The translations under genes and the position numbers were made by a program. 15,318 nucleotides of DNA. Origin: Spirogloea muscicola (lineage: Eukaryota > Streptophyta > Zygnematophyceae > Spirogloeales > Spirogloeaceae). Under the pieces are notes generated by a model that saw only the letters and a list, made by a program, of their open reading frames with translations, ran no database searches and was not told the DNA's origin. The DNA is taken from positions 266,010 through 281,327 of the forward strand of contig WELB01000015.1 in the NCBI GenBank assembly GCA_009602725.1, given 5' to 3'. Below, piece by piece: positions 6,176-14,887 of the stretch (positions are counted from its first letter, which is position 1; the number at the start of each line of letters is the position of its first letter).

Positions 6176-7593
6176 ATTTCTTTTTCGGAGAGGAGTCCAC
6201 CTAGCCGTGCACTAGCTGCTCCATTGTCAATGTATGTTGCACGGTTAAGGAGGGTGTCACCACGCGCGCGTTGACGGCTGGCGGTGGTCCACTTGGCGCA
6301 GGCCAGCACATGCACGAGCTTCTTGTCACGACCCTCCCCGCGGCAGCCGGCGGCGGGCGAGGCAGAAGAGGCGCGCCGCCCGTGAGGTTATAGAGGTGCT
6401 TCTAGCAGGCGGTGACCGAAAGACCAGCTCAAGTAAACGAAGGACAGGTCGGAGGACCCGGCCAGGCGCCCGGGGGCTGTGGAAGACAAGGCAGGCCTGA
6501 CGAAGAAGCGTGGCACTTTTCAAGACAGTATTTCGTCGCTGCTCAAGAGGGAGGCCGCCACGCTACGGCCGCAGCGGAGCCCCCCGCGAGATTGGTTCCC
6601 GGCAGTCCGGGGCGGCGAGCGGTCGAGCGAAGCCCCGCCGCCCGCGCCCGGCGCCAGCGGGCCGTGGCGGCGGCGGCGACAAGATTTGAGGGCGGCCGAT
6701 GCGCCGCGGCGCGCGGAGGTGGTCGGCCGGCGCCCCCCGCGGCGGACATAACGTGATACGTCGGATGGCGGTGATCGACGGAGCCGAGGTAGCCCACAGA
6801 TCTCGGCGACTCGCCAGGTGTTGTTTGTCGCGATCCGTGATGCGAGTCTCGCGGCGGGACAAGTGGGGATGTGGGGAGTTTATCTGCTGCCCCCGGCCTG
6901 GCTGTCAGGCGCCCCGGGGCGCCGGGCTGCTCCGGAAACTTTCCTCGCGGTGCCCGACTGGCTCCGCAGGACGGGGCCGGACGAGCCACGGCCCCGCGCG
7001 TGGCGCCCGTGGGCCGCCGAGTCGGACCGCCACGTGGCGGGCGCTGTGCGAGCGCGGCGCCCAAGCCCGGCGGGCCCGGCCTGGAGGCACGGGGCGGCGG
7101 GGCCCAGCGAGACCCGGGGCCGCCCATCCTCTGCGGGCCTCTGCTCCGCCCGGGCGGGAGAAAGCCCCCCCCCCCGCACGCGCGGCGAGGCATTTGATTG
7201 TACCTGAGTCGCAGTGTTCGTGGGCGCCCCGCGCCCCTTTCTTCCCACCCATCACGGCGGTGGGCGGGGCCTGTTTGACGACGATCTCGGCCGGGGGCCT
7301 CGGCGCGGCGGACACCCGCAGAGGGGCCCCTGGAGTCCTCTGCAGGTCGAGGCGAGCCGGAGGGGCGGCTGGGGGAGGCGTACAGGCCGAGGAGGAAAGC
7401 AGACTTTTCGGGCCTGACAGAGGACCGGGCCCGCAGGGCTGCAACCCAACCTCCCGCCCTCCCCACTACAACTACCCCGGCCGTCCCGGCGCTGGTATCA
7501 CTCAGCTCCCCGCCTTCCCAGCCTTCCCAACTACTCCCCCGCGCCGCCTCGTTCCCAGCCACCACCAGCGGCCGGCAGTTGCCAGCGGCAGCC
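6176..7593 (+). promoter_or_regulatory. GC-rich upstream region of the root-cap-like gene
   Basis: The sequence becomes strongly GC- and CpG-rich from about 6240 to the start codon. All long reading frames in it are low-complexity Ala/Arg/Gly/Pro frames on both strands, as expected from base composition alone. I see no TATA box in the last 100 bases. It probably holds the promoter and 5' UTR of the gene at 7594. No transcription start can be placed from the sequence. Confidence 0.4.
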
Positions 7594-9345
7594 ATGGCGT
7601 CCACTCTTGCGGTCCTCCTGGCGGCGGCCTGCCTCGTCCAGGCTGTGGCTGCCCTGCCCTTCTACACGGGCCCCGTTTCGATGGACACGTCCACATGGGT
7701 GGTGGCCGACTCCAGCATCTCCGACAAGCACGAGGGCGCATGCCCTGCCTTCACCGCGCCCGGCGTGTCCTGCACTTCCACCACCTGCGGCACCAACTTC
7801 TTCAAGGCCAAGTTCCACCAGGAAATCCTTGATGCGTACGCCATCGCCAAGAAGCACAGCACTTTCACCGTGGCTGACTGCTGCAACTTTGCCCGGTAAG
7901 GCGCTGCCCTGCCCTTAATGACCACCAATGCTTCCTCCAGACTTGCTGTTTACCGAGATCACTCATTCCTTTGTCATTTTCCCGGCTATCACAGCCCAAA
8001 CGATCAATTGTCGCTCTCGTGTAGACGTGCACTTCAAAACAATTCTTGTGAAGAAAGGTGGTCTGACTGACATCACTCTGACCTGCATTTCCATTCTGCA
8101 GTGTGACCCCTGGCGCCGTCTACTGGCAGTTCGAGCTCCAGCACAGCCTGTGCTATGCCCTCCCCGCTACAGTCTGCTCCCTGGGTCCCATTGTTGCCGA
8201 CAACTGCGAGTACCCCTACTTCTTGGGTGGTACCTGTAACCCGGAGGTGCAGGATGACCCGCACTTCATCGGTGCCCATGGCACTCGTTTCGACTTCAAT
8301 GGCATCCCCGACAAGACCTTCTGTCTTATATCCGACAAGGATGTCCATATCAACATGAAGGTCAATGGTTACTATGATGAGCGCACTGCTGGTGCCACTG
8401 CCTTCAAGAATGGAAAGGCCATCCGCACCTGGATCCGTGAGCTTGGCATCATGTGGAACGCCGCTGGTGTACAGAACAGTGCCGTCTTCACTGCTCGCTC
8501 CGGCTCCAAGGACTCTTCTCGTGGTGCTGGCTTCCTTTCAGCTGTCAGCGTCAATGGCGAGGAGGTCTCCGTCCCTCAGGTAACAAACATTATTCTTGCT
8601 AGCTTCCTTCTGTGAAGTATCTGCATGAACTTTTTACTTTTCATCCCAAAAGCTGGAGGGTAGCATGTGTTCATTCCCATGTTTTATGTCCCTTCTCAAA
8701 TGTTGACTCGTCTTATTGGCTGCAGCTTGGTGAGACTGCCACTTTCGGCGAGACTACTTTCAGCATGGTTGCCTATGAGAAGAAGGGTCCTTATGACGTG
8801 GACTTCTTCCGCTTTGTTGTCCCCGGTGTCATCAACGCTGAGATCCGTCTCCGCGCTGCCCACCCTCTCCTCCAGGTGCCCTTATTTCCTGTCTACAGAT
8901 TCACTGATTTCCTTCTCTGTTCTCTGTGTTATGTCTGGATGCTCTTTGCAATCCGAACGTAGTTATGTGGTGCATACATATTTCAATCTAATCATTATAT
9001 GTTACTGTTTGCCCTGTACAGACAAAGGATGATTCCATGGTCCACATCAACCTTGATCTCATGGACATTAAGTATACCCAAGACATTCACGGTGTCCTTG
9101 GTCAGACTTACCGCAACGACCATGCGGAGCGTGCCATCAAGTACACTGCCCTTGCTGAGCTCATGGGCCACCGCCTGGCTGCTGATGGTGAGGAGGGTGA
9201 GGGTTTCCTTGATGGCAAGGCAGCTGATTATGAGTCGTCGGCTATCCTGTCGGCAGACTGTAAGTTCTCCCGTTACTCTAGTCCGCAGCAGGCAGAAGCT
9301 GGTGCTGAGGTGGCCACTGCTGCTGTCATTGAGACAGTTGTTTAA
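7594..9345 (+). CDS. Secreted root-cap / LEA-related domain protein, 4 exons
   Basis: Exons 7594-7895, 8102-8579, 8726-8875 and 9022-9345 join in frame to 417 residues; all three introns are GT-AG. The ATG at 7594 sits in a good context (GCCATGG) and begins a signal peptide (about 1-20, cut before L-P-F-Y). Residues 21-150 are Cys-rich. Residues 152-190 read D-D-P-H-F-I-G-x2-G-x-x-F-D-F-N-G, then F-C-L-I-S-D and H-I-N. Residues 334-341 read G-V-L-G-Q-T-Y-R, and 383-391 S-A-I-L-S-A-D-C-K. That order is the hallmark of the plant root-cap family, whose members are secreted; biochemical role is unknown. The Ala/Glu-rich last 25 residues are not part of the domain. Base composition and intact frames argue for a working gene. 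Family assignment is from motif memory, not a search. Confidence 0.85.
7896..8101 (+). other. Intron 1 (206 bp)
   Basis: Donor G|GTAAGG and acceptor CTGCAG|T. It splits an Arg codon after its second base. Reading through would hit the in-frame TAA at the donor. Confidence 0.8.
8580..8725 (+). other. Intron 2 (146 bp)
   Basis: Donor CAG|GTAACA and acceptor GCTGCAG|CTT, between codons. Exon 2 ends S-V-P-Q and exon 3 starts L-G-E-T. Confidence 0.8.
8876..9021 (+). other. Intron 3 (146 bp)
   Basis: Donor CCAG|GTGCCC and acceptor TGTACAG|ACA, between codons. It has the same length as intron 2. The next exon carries the G-V-L-G-Q-T-Y-R motif. Confidence 0.75.
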
Positions 9346-9383
9346 GCCCTTAAGCTGGCCAGCTTTTAGATAAATGTTTAATT

Positions 9384-9445
9384 ACACGGCTTGTTGCCAC
9401 CCTCCACATCCGGCACACGGCTTGTTGCCACCCTCCACATCCGGC
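9384..9445 (+). repeat. Perfect 31-bp tandem repeat, two copies, in the 3' UTR
   Basis: A 31-base unit beginning ACACGGCTTGTTGCC and ending CATCCGGC occurs at 9384-9414 and identically at 9415-9445, 38 bases after the stop codon. Perfect identity means a recent duplication. Confidence 0.9.
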
Positions 9446-9622
9446 ACCCATCCTGATCTTGGTGTTTGTGCAAAAATAAGAAATAAGAGTGTCTGAGGTG
9501 AAGTTTGCTTCATGCAATAAGAGGGTCACTTAGCCCCAACAGACCTGCTCACAGACCTGCTTGTGCGGGAAGTGTGCGTGTACAAGAGTTGTGTTCTATA
9601 CTATTCTGTCCCTACTAGCAGC

Positions 9623-9628
9623 AATAAA
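9623..9628 (+). promoter_or_regulatory. Possible polyadenylation signal AATAAA
   Basis: AATAAA is 278 bases after the stop of the root-cap-like gene in an AT-richening stretch. The signal is short and could occur by chance. Confidence 0.25.
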
Positions 9629-10446
9629 GTTAATAGAATCAAAGTCAGCTCTCTTCAAAACAGGTTCATTCTTTGTGCTAGCTATGGCGCTGATTGTGCT
9701 CCAAGCTATGCTGTGCTCACACAGGCCTGTGCCTGTTGTCAAATCATTTCAATCTTCACTACTAGCCTATCTACGTCAGGCAGATTCTCAAAAAGTTCTC
9801 AAAATGATGTTTCACTTGATCAAAACGAATGCTCGATGTGCAGAAAATCAACTAATCTGAATTTCTACATATAATAATTGCGAAGTTGCACCTCTCCCTA
9901 ACGAAGTACAGATTCTTTCAAAGAACATTTAATATCTTAACAGAGTTAACACCGATTGGGCCATGATAATATCAATAAGAATCAGTTATTTATGTTTGGT
10001 AAGCTGAAATTTACTTGCTATTGCTTTATCCCACTTGCTCCCACCCTGTTGCTGCTCTATTCCAACAGTAGATTTATCTGAAGCTTTATCCTTGACACTA
10101 CACAATTGGCCAGATAAAGTAGTTGCAAATGGAAAGATAGTAGCAAGTAAACTACTAATATTACAAATGTTTGTCTACTAGTAATATATCACCAATGTTT
10201 ATCTACTCCCGATGATTAATAACTTAAACTTTGGCTAATGTCGAGCACAATGTTCCGGTTGTGGTCGAGAGAACTTGTATTTTACCAGAATATTGCACAA
10301 CTACCTTTGTGAATTGAATTTTTTTTGAATGAAGTATTTGCATTCAAATATACTTCACATCACCTGCAGCACCAAAAGATGCACAAAGTCATTCTTACAG
10401 GGATGGATTTTGCGGAAGCGGATTGTCCTTTTTGCCTATCGAGATG
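9629..10446. other. AT-rich intergenic stretch
   Basis: Clearly AT-rich compared with the gene and the LINEs. It has short runs (T8 at 10319) and a repeated CTACTAATA / CTACTAGTAATA motif near 10150-10185. No gene, RNA or mobile element is recognised. Confidence 0.5.
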
Positions 10447-10449
10447 TAG

Positions 10450-11119
10450 AAGGTGCCAATCAAGGTGCCCATCCTGCGGGGCGCCGATGGACAGCTTCAC
10501 ACCCGCCGCGCGGACCTCGTTGCCATCCCGCCCGGAGGAGGTCCGCGCATCATCGCTGATGTGGTAACTGCCGATTGCGTTGATTCGGCCAACCCCGCGA
10601 GGTCCGCGACGCTCGTCGGGCACGCGGTCGCTCTGGCGGCTCGGAGTAAGGAGCGCAAGTACTCTGACCACCCTCCAGGCGATGCCTTCGCGGCACTGGC
10701 CATTGACGTACACGGGGCATTTGGCAGTGGCTGGTTGGATCTCCTCCAGCGGCTTGCCCGGGAGGCCATCGAGCGGCGGCAGGGTTCGCCAGGCTTCAAT
10801 GCTGCCGGCTCCCTCTCGCAGGTTTTTCGGATGAGGCTGGCGGTCTCGCTGCAGCGCTCTTTGGCTCATGCGGTCCACGCGCGGGCTGGCCGTGCTATGG
10901 CTGCTGCTTCCGGGTCTCGGCAAAGTGCCGCTTCTCCTGCTCCGAGTTACTCTGATCTGCTGTTGCTCACACGTGGATTCTGAGCAGCCATCTGCATCTC
11001 CCTCTGCACCATCTTGCACTTTGTAGTGTAGTCCTTTTTCAGCACCTCTTTCTTTGGCTTTGAACATTGTCCATTCTTTTTGGGTTGGCTTTGCCAGCCC
11101 CTCTTATCAATAGGAGAAG
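10450..11119 (+). pseudogene. LINE copy C: R2-like endonuclease, C-terminus and 3' UTR
   Basis: A single open frame of about 177 codons runs from 10450 to TGA 10981-10983. It contains the restriction-like core R-R-A-D-L-V-A-I and R-I-I-A-D-V-V-T, then S-K-E-R-K-Y-S-D (Lys/Tyr segment). Next come Q-V-F-R-M-R-L-A-V-S-L-Q-R-S, R-A-G-R-A-M-A-A-A-S-G and S-D-L-L-L-L-T-R-G-F. A stop codon lies just upstream, so it is a 5'-truncated insertion lacking RT. The 3' UTR has the hairpin GGGTTGGC-TTT-GCCAGCCC (11082-11100). The GC-rich body stands out in AT-rich surroundings and the frame is undamaged, which suggests a late arrival. AGAAG at 10448-10452 and 11115-11119 could be a short target duplication, but this is weak. 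Confidence 0.75.
11082..11100 (+). other. 3' UTR stem-loop of copy C with a G-U pair
   Basis: Eight pairs around a TTT loop: GGGTTGGC with GCCAGCCC. The fourth base is T opposite G, where B copies have a C-G pair. Pairing therefore survives the substitution. Confidence 0.6.
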
Positions 11120-11440
11120 TAGCATATGACATGAGCATGAAGCTCTATCTAGAAATAAGAGTCGAAATGGATTTGGGCAGGTTGAAGTGTGACATGTACT
11201 CGTCCACCTCACACTCGGCAAGGCAGCACTTCCCTGTTGTGATGAGAGGAGAAGTCATACTGGGAGCTGTGTCGTCCTCATGTATCTAGCAGTGGCTGTG
11301 GACCGTCCGAGGCCGTAATTACTGGCAAGCAGTCAAGGACCCTAAGGTATCTATTCGTTATTGAGGTTGATGGAGAGGCACGTAATTTGATAACATGCAG
11401 ACACCCATAACACCAGCGACGACAGTAAGCCGACAACAGC
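11120..11440. other. Unassigned stretch
   Basis: No gene, hairpin tail or LINE signature is recognised between copy C and the kinase-like fragment. It may include degenerate exons or introns of the latter. Confidence 0.4.
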
Positions 11441-11596
11441 ATAAAAGCAGGTCGAAGATTGAAGGAGAAAGAAGCAAGCAACAACGAGACATTTGTAGCT
11501 GAAGCAAAGCACATGGTGGCATCTGGTGTGAGGGGAAAGGCTATTGATGTTTTTTCCTTGGGCATGATATGGACGACCTCTCTCAGCATTTATTAG
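11441..11596 (+). pseudogene. Protein kinase fragment (subdomain IX region)
   Basis: An open plus-strand frame ends at TAG 11594-11596. It contains G-K-A-I-D-V-F-S-L-G-M-I-W at about 11534-11572, preceded by A-E-A-K-H-M-V-A-S-G-V-R. The D-V-[FW]-S-[LF]-G-x-I string is the subdomain IX signature of eukaryotic protein kinases, and the bases before it would correspond to the A-P-E region, here degraded. No other kinase motif was found nearby, and the frame stops 7 codons after the motif. It is probably a gene relic or one exon of a broken copy. Confidence 0.45.
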
Positions 11597-12390
11597 TGTC
11601 CCCCTTAGCTAGCTCATTAACCCGTAACAGGACATTTGTAAGGCTAGAATGGGCCTCTCTCTAAGTCATGCGCACAGCGTGCCTTCTCTCAGCATGACAG
11701 GAAATCACTTTCCGATTATGAAAACTAGCTTCATGCGCGGGTGAACACAACATTTTCGCCACAGAAGGATTATGCAAATGTACGAAATATATACTTTGTT
11801 GTATTACATTCCCGTCATACCATAGTGTTGTATTACTGCTATGAGCTCTCAAGAATGAGCACATTACTCGCCAATGCTAATATGACAGTGGAAGTTCGTT
11901 AAGTAGACTAATAGAGGGTAGTGTGATAATTCGTATTATCGTAATATCGTAGTATGCAAGTACCAATGACACATTGTGGCTACTTCCCAGGTGAGCCAGC
12001 TCGCTAAATATACATGAACCACTGGATGCAAAGATGAAGCTAGCAGAAACCTGCTGCTTGTCGCGCCTTTGGCAATACTGAATGGTTGTGTTAGTGATGT
12101 GGTTCCATAAGGACAAGCTTTGTATGCTGGGACGCCCCTCTGTGACTGTCATCTGAGCGCCTCCATCATAATCTTCAAGGGGGTGCTCATGAGGCATGCA
12201 GCAGCAGAAGACCCAAAGGCACGAATCCTCCAGGGAGAGCTGCACCCTGCCTGCGGAGCGGCGCGGCTGCGTCAGCTTGAAGAGGCCACCTTGGAAGTAC
12301 CTGGCATGTTGGTGCCCATATTTCGCAGCATCCTCCTATGAGGCCCCGTTCAAGCTGAGTCACCCCACCCAGCCAAGCTCGATAAGCTGG
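11597..12390. other. Unassigned AT-rich to mixed stretch
   Basis: No recognisable genes. Reading frames here are short and without known motifs. The last 150 bases become GC-richer and may be older LINE sequence joined to copy M1. Confidence 0.4.
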
Positions 12391-12394
12391 CGGC

Positions 12395-12712
12395 GCAGTG
12401 TCCTCCAACGGTCCCACCGTTGCACAAACTGCGGCCTCTGGATTGCGCAGCAGCTTCTTCTCCCTCCCCTCAGCTTATCTGACTTCCCTACTGTTGACAT
12501 GGGGTACAGAGAGGGCACTCTTGCCCAACCTGACGGCTCCGCATAGTCAATTCATATTCCTCCATTTCCTCCAGCGGTCCCACCCTTGCACAAACTGCGG
12601 CCTCCGGCTTGCGCAGCAGCTTCTTCTCCCTCCCCTCAGCTCATCTAAGTTCCATATTGTTGACATGGGGTACAGAGAGGGCCCTCTAGCCCAACCCGAC
12701 GGCTCCGCATAA
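12395..12712 (+). repeat. 166-bp tandem duplication of a LINE C-terminus (M1, M2)
   Basis: Units 12401-12546 and 12567-12712 repeat at a period of 166 bases with about a dozen differences. Each reads L-Q-R-S-H at its start. M1 (S-D-F-P-T-V-D-M-G-Y) is a degraded S-D-F-x-L-L-T signature. The trailing GCCCAACC(T/C)GACGGCTCCGCATA corresponds to the UTR start of copies F and L. No hairpin follows either unit. It looks like a local duplication of a class 3 LINE end rather than two insertions. Confidence 0.6.
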
Positions 12713-12987
12713 TTCCTCTAACCTCGTCGGCTCCTTGATGTCGAACTCATTGACACTTCCAAAGCAGGAGCGGCACGTTAATCGTGCCTGGCAGGTAAAT
12801 ACGCCAAACGAAGCTCAATTGGAGATTACTAAGACAACCCCGAGAAGACGATTTCTATTGGTGCGCTCTGAATATCTACAACAGCTACCGCATAGTATGG
12901 TCCTCCCTCCTCCAGCATCTGGCCCAGCTGGTTGACGTGCGTCGTTGCACTTGCGGAGGCAGCTGGAGGCACAAGCATTCCGCATTA

Positions 12988-13155
12988 GGTGCAAGTTTCA
13001 GAACGTGGGTTGCGCTAAGTTTGCAGCGCTCCCAAGCTTTGGCTAATCATCAGCATGCTGGGCGCGCTCCCACTCAGGCCACTGGTTACCATAGCGGTGC
13101 TCTAACTCCCCAAGTTAGCCTGGCGGATCTGTATGTGCTCACTCGTGGAAACTAA
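12988..13155 (+). mobile_element. LINE copy H: C-terminal codons
   Basis: An undamaged frame F-R-T-W-V-A-L-S-L-Q-R-S-Q-A-L, then H-A-G-R-A-P-T-Q-A-T-G, ends L-A-D-L-Y-V-L-T-R-G-N with TAA at 13153-13155. It shares Q-R-S-Q-A-L-A and Q-A-T-G with copy I on the other strand, so both belong to one lineage. Its 3' UTR has no hairpin that I can identify. Confidence 0.65.
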
Positions 13156-14080
13156 GTCCCCCTTACGCCAGCTTTGCTTAAAAATGTTGACTTACCCCTC
13201 ATTAGCTCAGGGCTTCCACTCATGTGAATCTTAAATGCACTAGCTTTTGCTTGAACAGTGTACTAGCTTCTGGCCTCGCTTTCTTTATCTGCACCGCGCA
13301 CCTTCTCTCCGTGTGCACTCGGCTTGCATCACAGCTGCCCCTTATCATCAGCAGCCGCGCAGATGTAACCTGTCACGGCAGACGAAATCTGCGGGAACTA
13401 CACTGTCAAGAGTGTTCTTGTTAGCTGTGAGGCCCAGAGGCACGGCTCCCTCCCCTGCTAAGAGATCACCATCGCTGCCAATCTGTTGCTTGTGCCTTTC
13501 AGACTATGTCAATCCTAGCCCGGTCGAGGGGCTGCGCGCCAAGCTGTCAAGCGGCTGTAACCATGTTGCAGCTCGCGCTATTAATCTCCTGTTCAAGCGC
13601 GCTCTGGTGAAGCTGGTCAGTGGTCAAGCATGGAGGCACTAGCAATATCAAGTAGCGTGTTACCAAGTCTATCAGATGTCCAGTACTCACATTACTGACT
13701 TTACTTGCTTTTACCTGCGTTAAACACATCCTACAACACAAGCCCAAGAGACGCCATACTCAATTGGCATGTCTATGTTGACAGGGCTTGCACTAAAGTC
13801 TATTGTGGAGACAAACCGGGGTCAAGTGGATGTCCGGTACTGCAAACTTGGTGCCGTGCTGGCCGGCAATCAGCGTCATGACAGTCAGCAACATGCGATC
13901 GACTAACAAACAAGAGCAAAGTCAAAGACGGTGCGCACCTGACCGTACTTGCACAATGTCGGCTTGTGGGGCGTATCTTAGGAGGGCTCTCCTCGCAAGC
14001 GCCTCGCTCCAATTTGGCCCTCCATCCTCCGTATGGCTGTGGCTAGGGAGCACGCTCCAAGCTGATTGCTTCACGAGCTG
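13156..14080. other. Unassigned stretch
   Basis: No gene or RNA recognised. Reading frames up to 131 codons exist but show no familiar motifs. Parts near 13290-13330 faintly resemble the region upstream of copy F. Confidence 0.35.
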
Positions 14081-14083
14081 TCA

Positions 14084-14170
14084 AAGCGGTCATATCATTT
14101 GCCTGCCATGCACGGTGTATGCACCAGGCTGGCTATTACAGCCGCTCTAATACTTTCAGCAGCCGCAATT
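14084..14170 (+). mobile_element. LINE copy G: class 3 3' UTR remnant
   Basis: GTGTATGCACCAGGCTG precedes a hairpin GGCTG-GCTATTA-CAGCC at 14127-14143, followed by a CAGCAGCCGCA tail shared with copy L. Coding sequence is not recognisable upstream, so it is truncated in the UTR. Confidence 0.5.
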
Positions 14171-14374
14171 TTCATCCGTTTGCAACCCCTTTGCCATTGC
14201 GTGAAGAATGTGCTGGCTCGGCTTGGCCTCCTGTACCGGTACGTTTCCCCCAATCTATCGGCACCTGTGCGCCTTTCCCTAGACGAATAAGCGCAGCCAC
14301 AGAGAGCAAACCGGACGGAACGAAACCAACGAGATAGTGACCAACGATATGGCGACGATGCAAGTGGGCAGAAT

Positions 14375-14642
14375 GCGGCTGCTGATATTTAAGAATCGGC
14401 TGTAAATTGCCAGCCAGATGCATACAGGTGTTCATGACGGAGCCAAAGGCTAGGCAGACAGGGCGCCCTCAATACTTCTTCTTCAATCCCCCCGTTTCAG
14501 CAGTAGAAAGTCAGATGAGCTGAGGGGAATAAGAGCAACCCCGCCGCGCAAACCAGAGGCTGCTGCAAGGGCGCGACCAGCCCGGCGATGCAAAGCAATC
14601 GCCTGGGACCGCTGTAGGCACATAGACAACGCATTCGGTAGC
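14375..14642 (-). mobile_element. LINE copy L: C-terminal codons and class 3 3' UTR
   Basis: The minus strand reads Y-R-M-R-C-L, then after a +1 frameshift L-Q-R-S-Q-A-I-A-L-H-R-R-A-G-R-A-L-A-A-A. It ends S-S-S-D-F-L-L-L-K-R-G-D with the stop at 14483-14485. The UTR matches F (GCGCCCTGTCTGCCTAGCC, CTGTATGCATCTGGCTGG) and carries GGCTG-GCAATTTA-CAGCC at 14398-14415. Confidence 0.7.
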
Positions 14643-14694
14643 AAGAAACAAGACCCAAAGGCACCGAGTCACCGGGAAGAAGAAGCGCGTCCAG

Positions 14695-14793
14695 ATTGAC
14701 TGGTGGCTGGGAAAGGCCAGCCCAAAAGGAATGGACAAGGTCTGAAGGAGCCGGAGTGCGAACGACTAGGACTAAGACATCAGCCAGGGAACG
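14695..14793 (-). mobile_element. LINE copy K: J-type 3' UTR
   Basis: The minus strand is nearly identical to 2432-2545 of copy J from GGCTGATGTCTTAGTCC through the hairpin (GGCTGG-CCTTTC-CCAGCC, 14705-14722) to the CGCGCTTCTTCTTCC tail. It is truncated in the UTR. Copy L coding sequence follows its 3' end in the same orientation, so K may have landed at the upstream edge of L. Confidence 0.7.
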
Positions 14794-14887
14794 CGATAGA
14801 GAAGTGGCGCGCTAGGTCGAGGGCGCCGCCGCCGCCGCCCTCCTAAACCCCGGGCCGTCGCCGGCGTCGCTGCCGGCGGCGCCCGCC

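Noticed and set aside
6543-7604. Long Ala/Arg/Gly/Pro reading frames on both strands (up to 377 codons) upstream of the gene
   Set aside because: They overlap each other in all frames in very GC-rich DNA, where stops are rare, and show no domain or conserved motif.
10325-10567. Cys-rich frame C-P-F-C-L-S-R-C-R-R-C-Q-S-R-C-P-S-C looking like a zinc finger
   Set aside because: It lies across the 5' junction of LINE copy C, and its second half is the endonuclease sequence in another frame.
13247-13642. 131-codon plus-strand frame
   Set aside because: No recognisable motif, mixed composition, and no splice or start context that sets it apart from chance.
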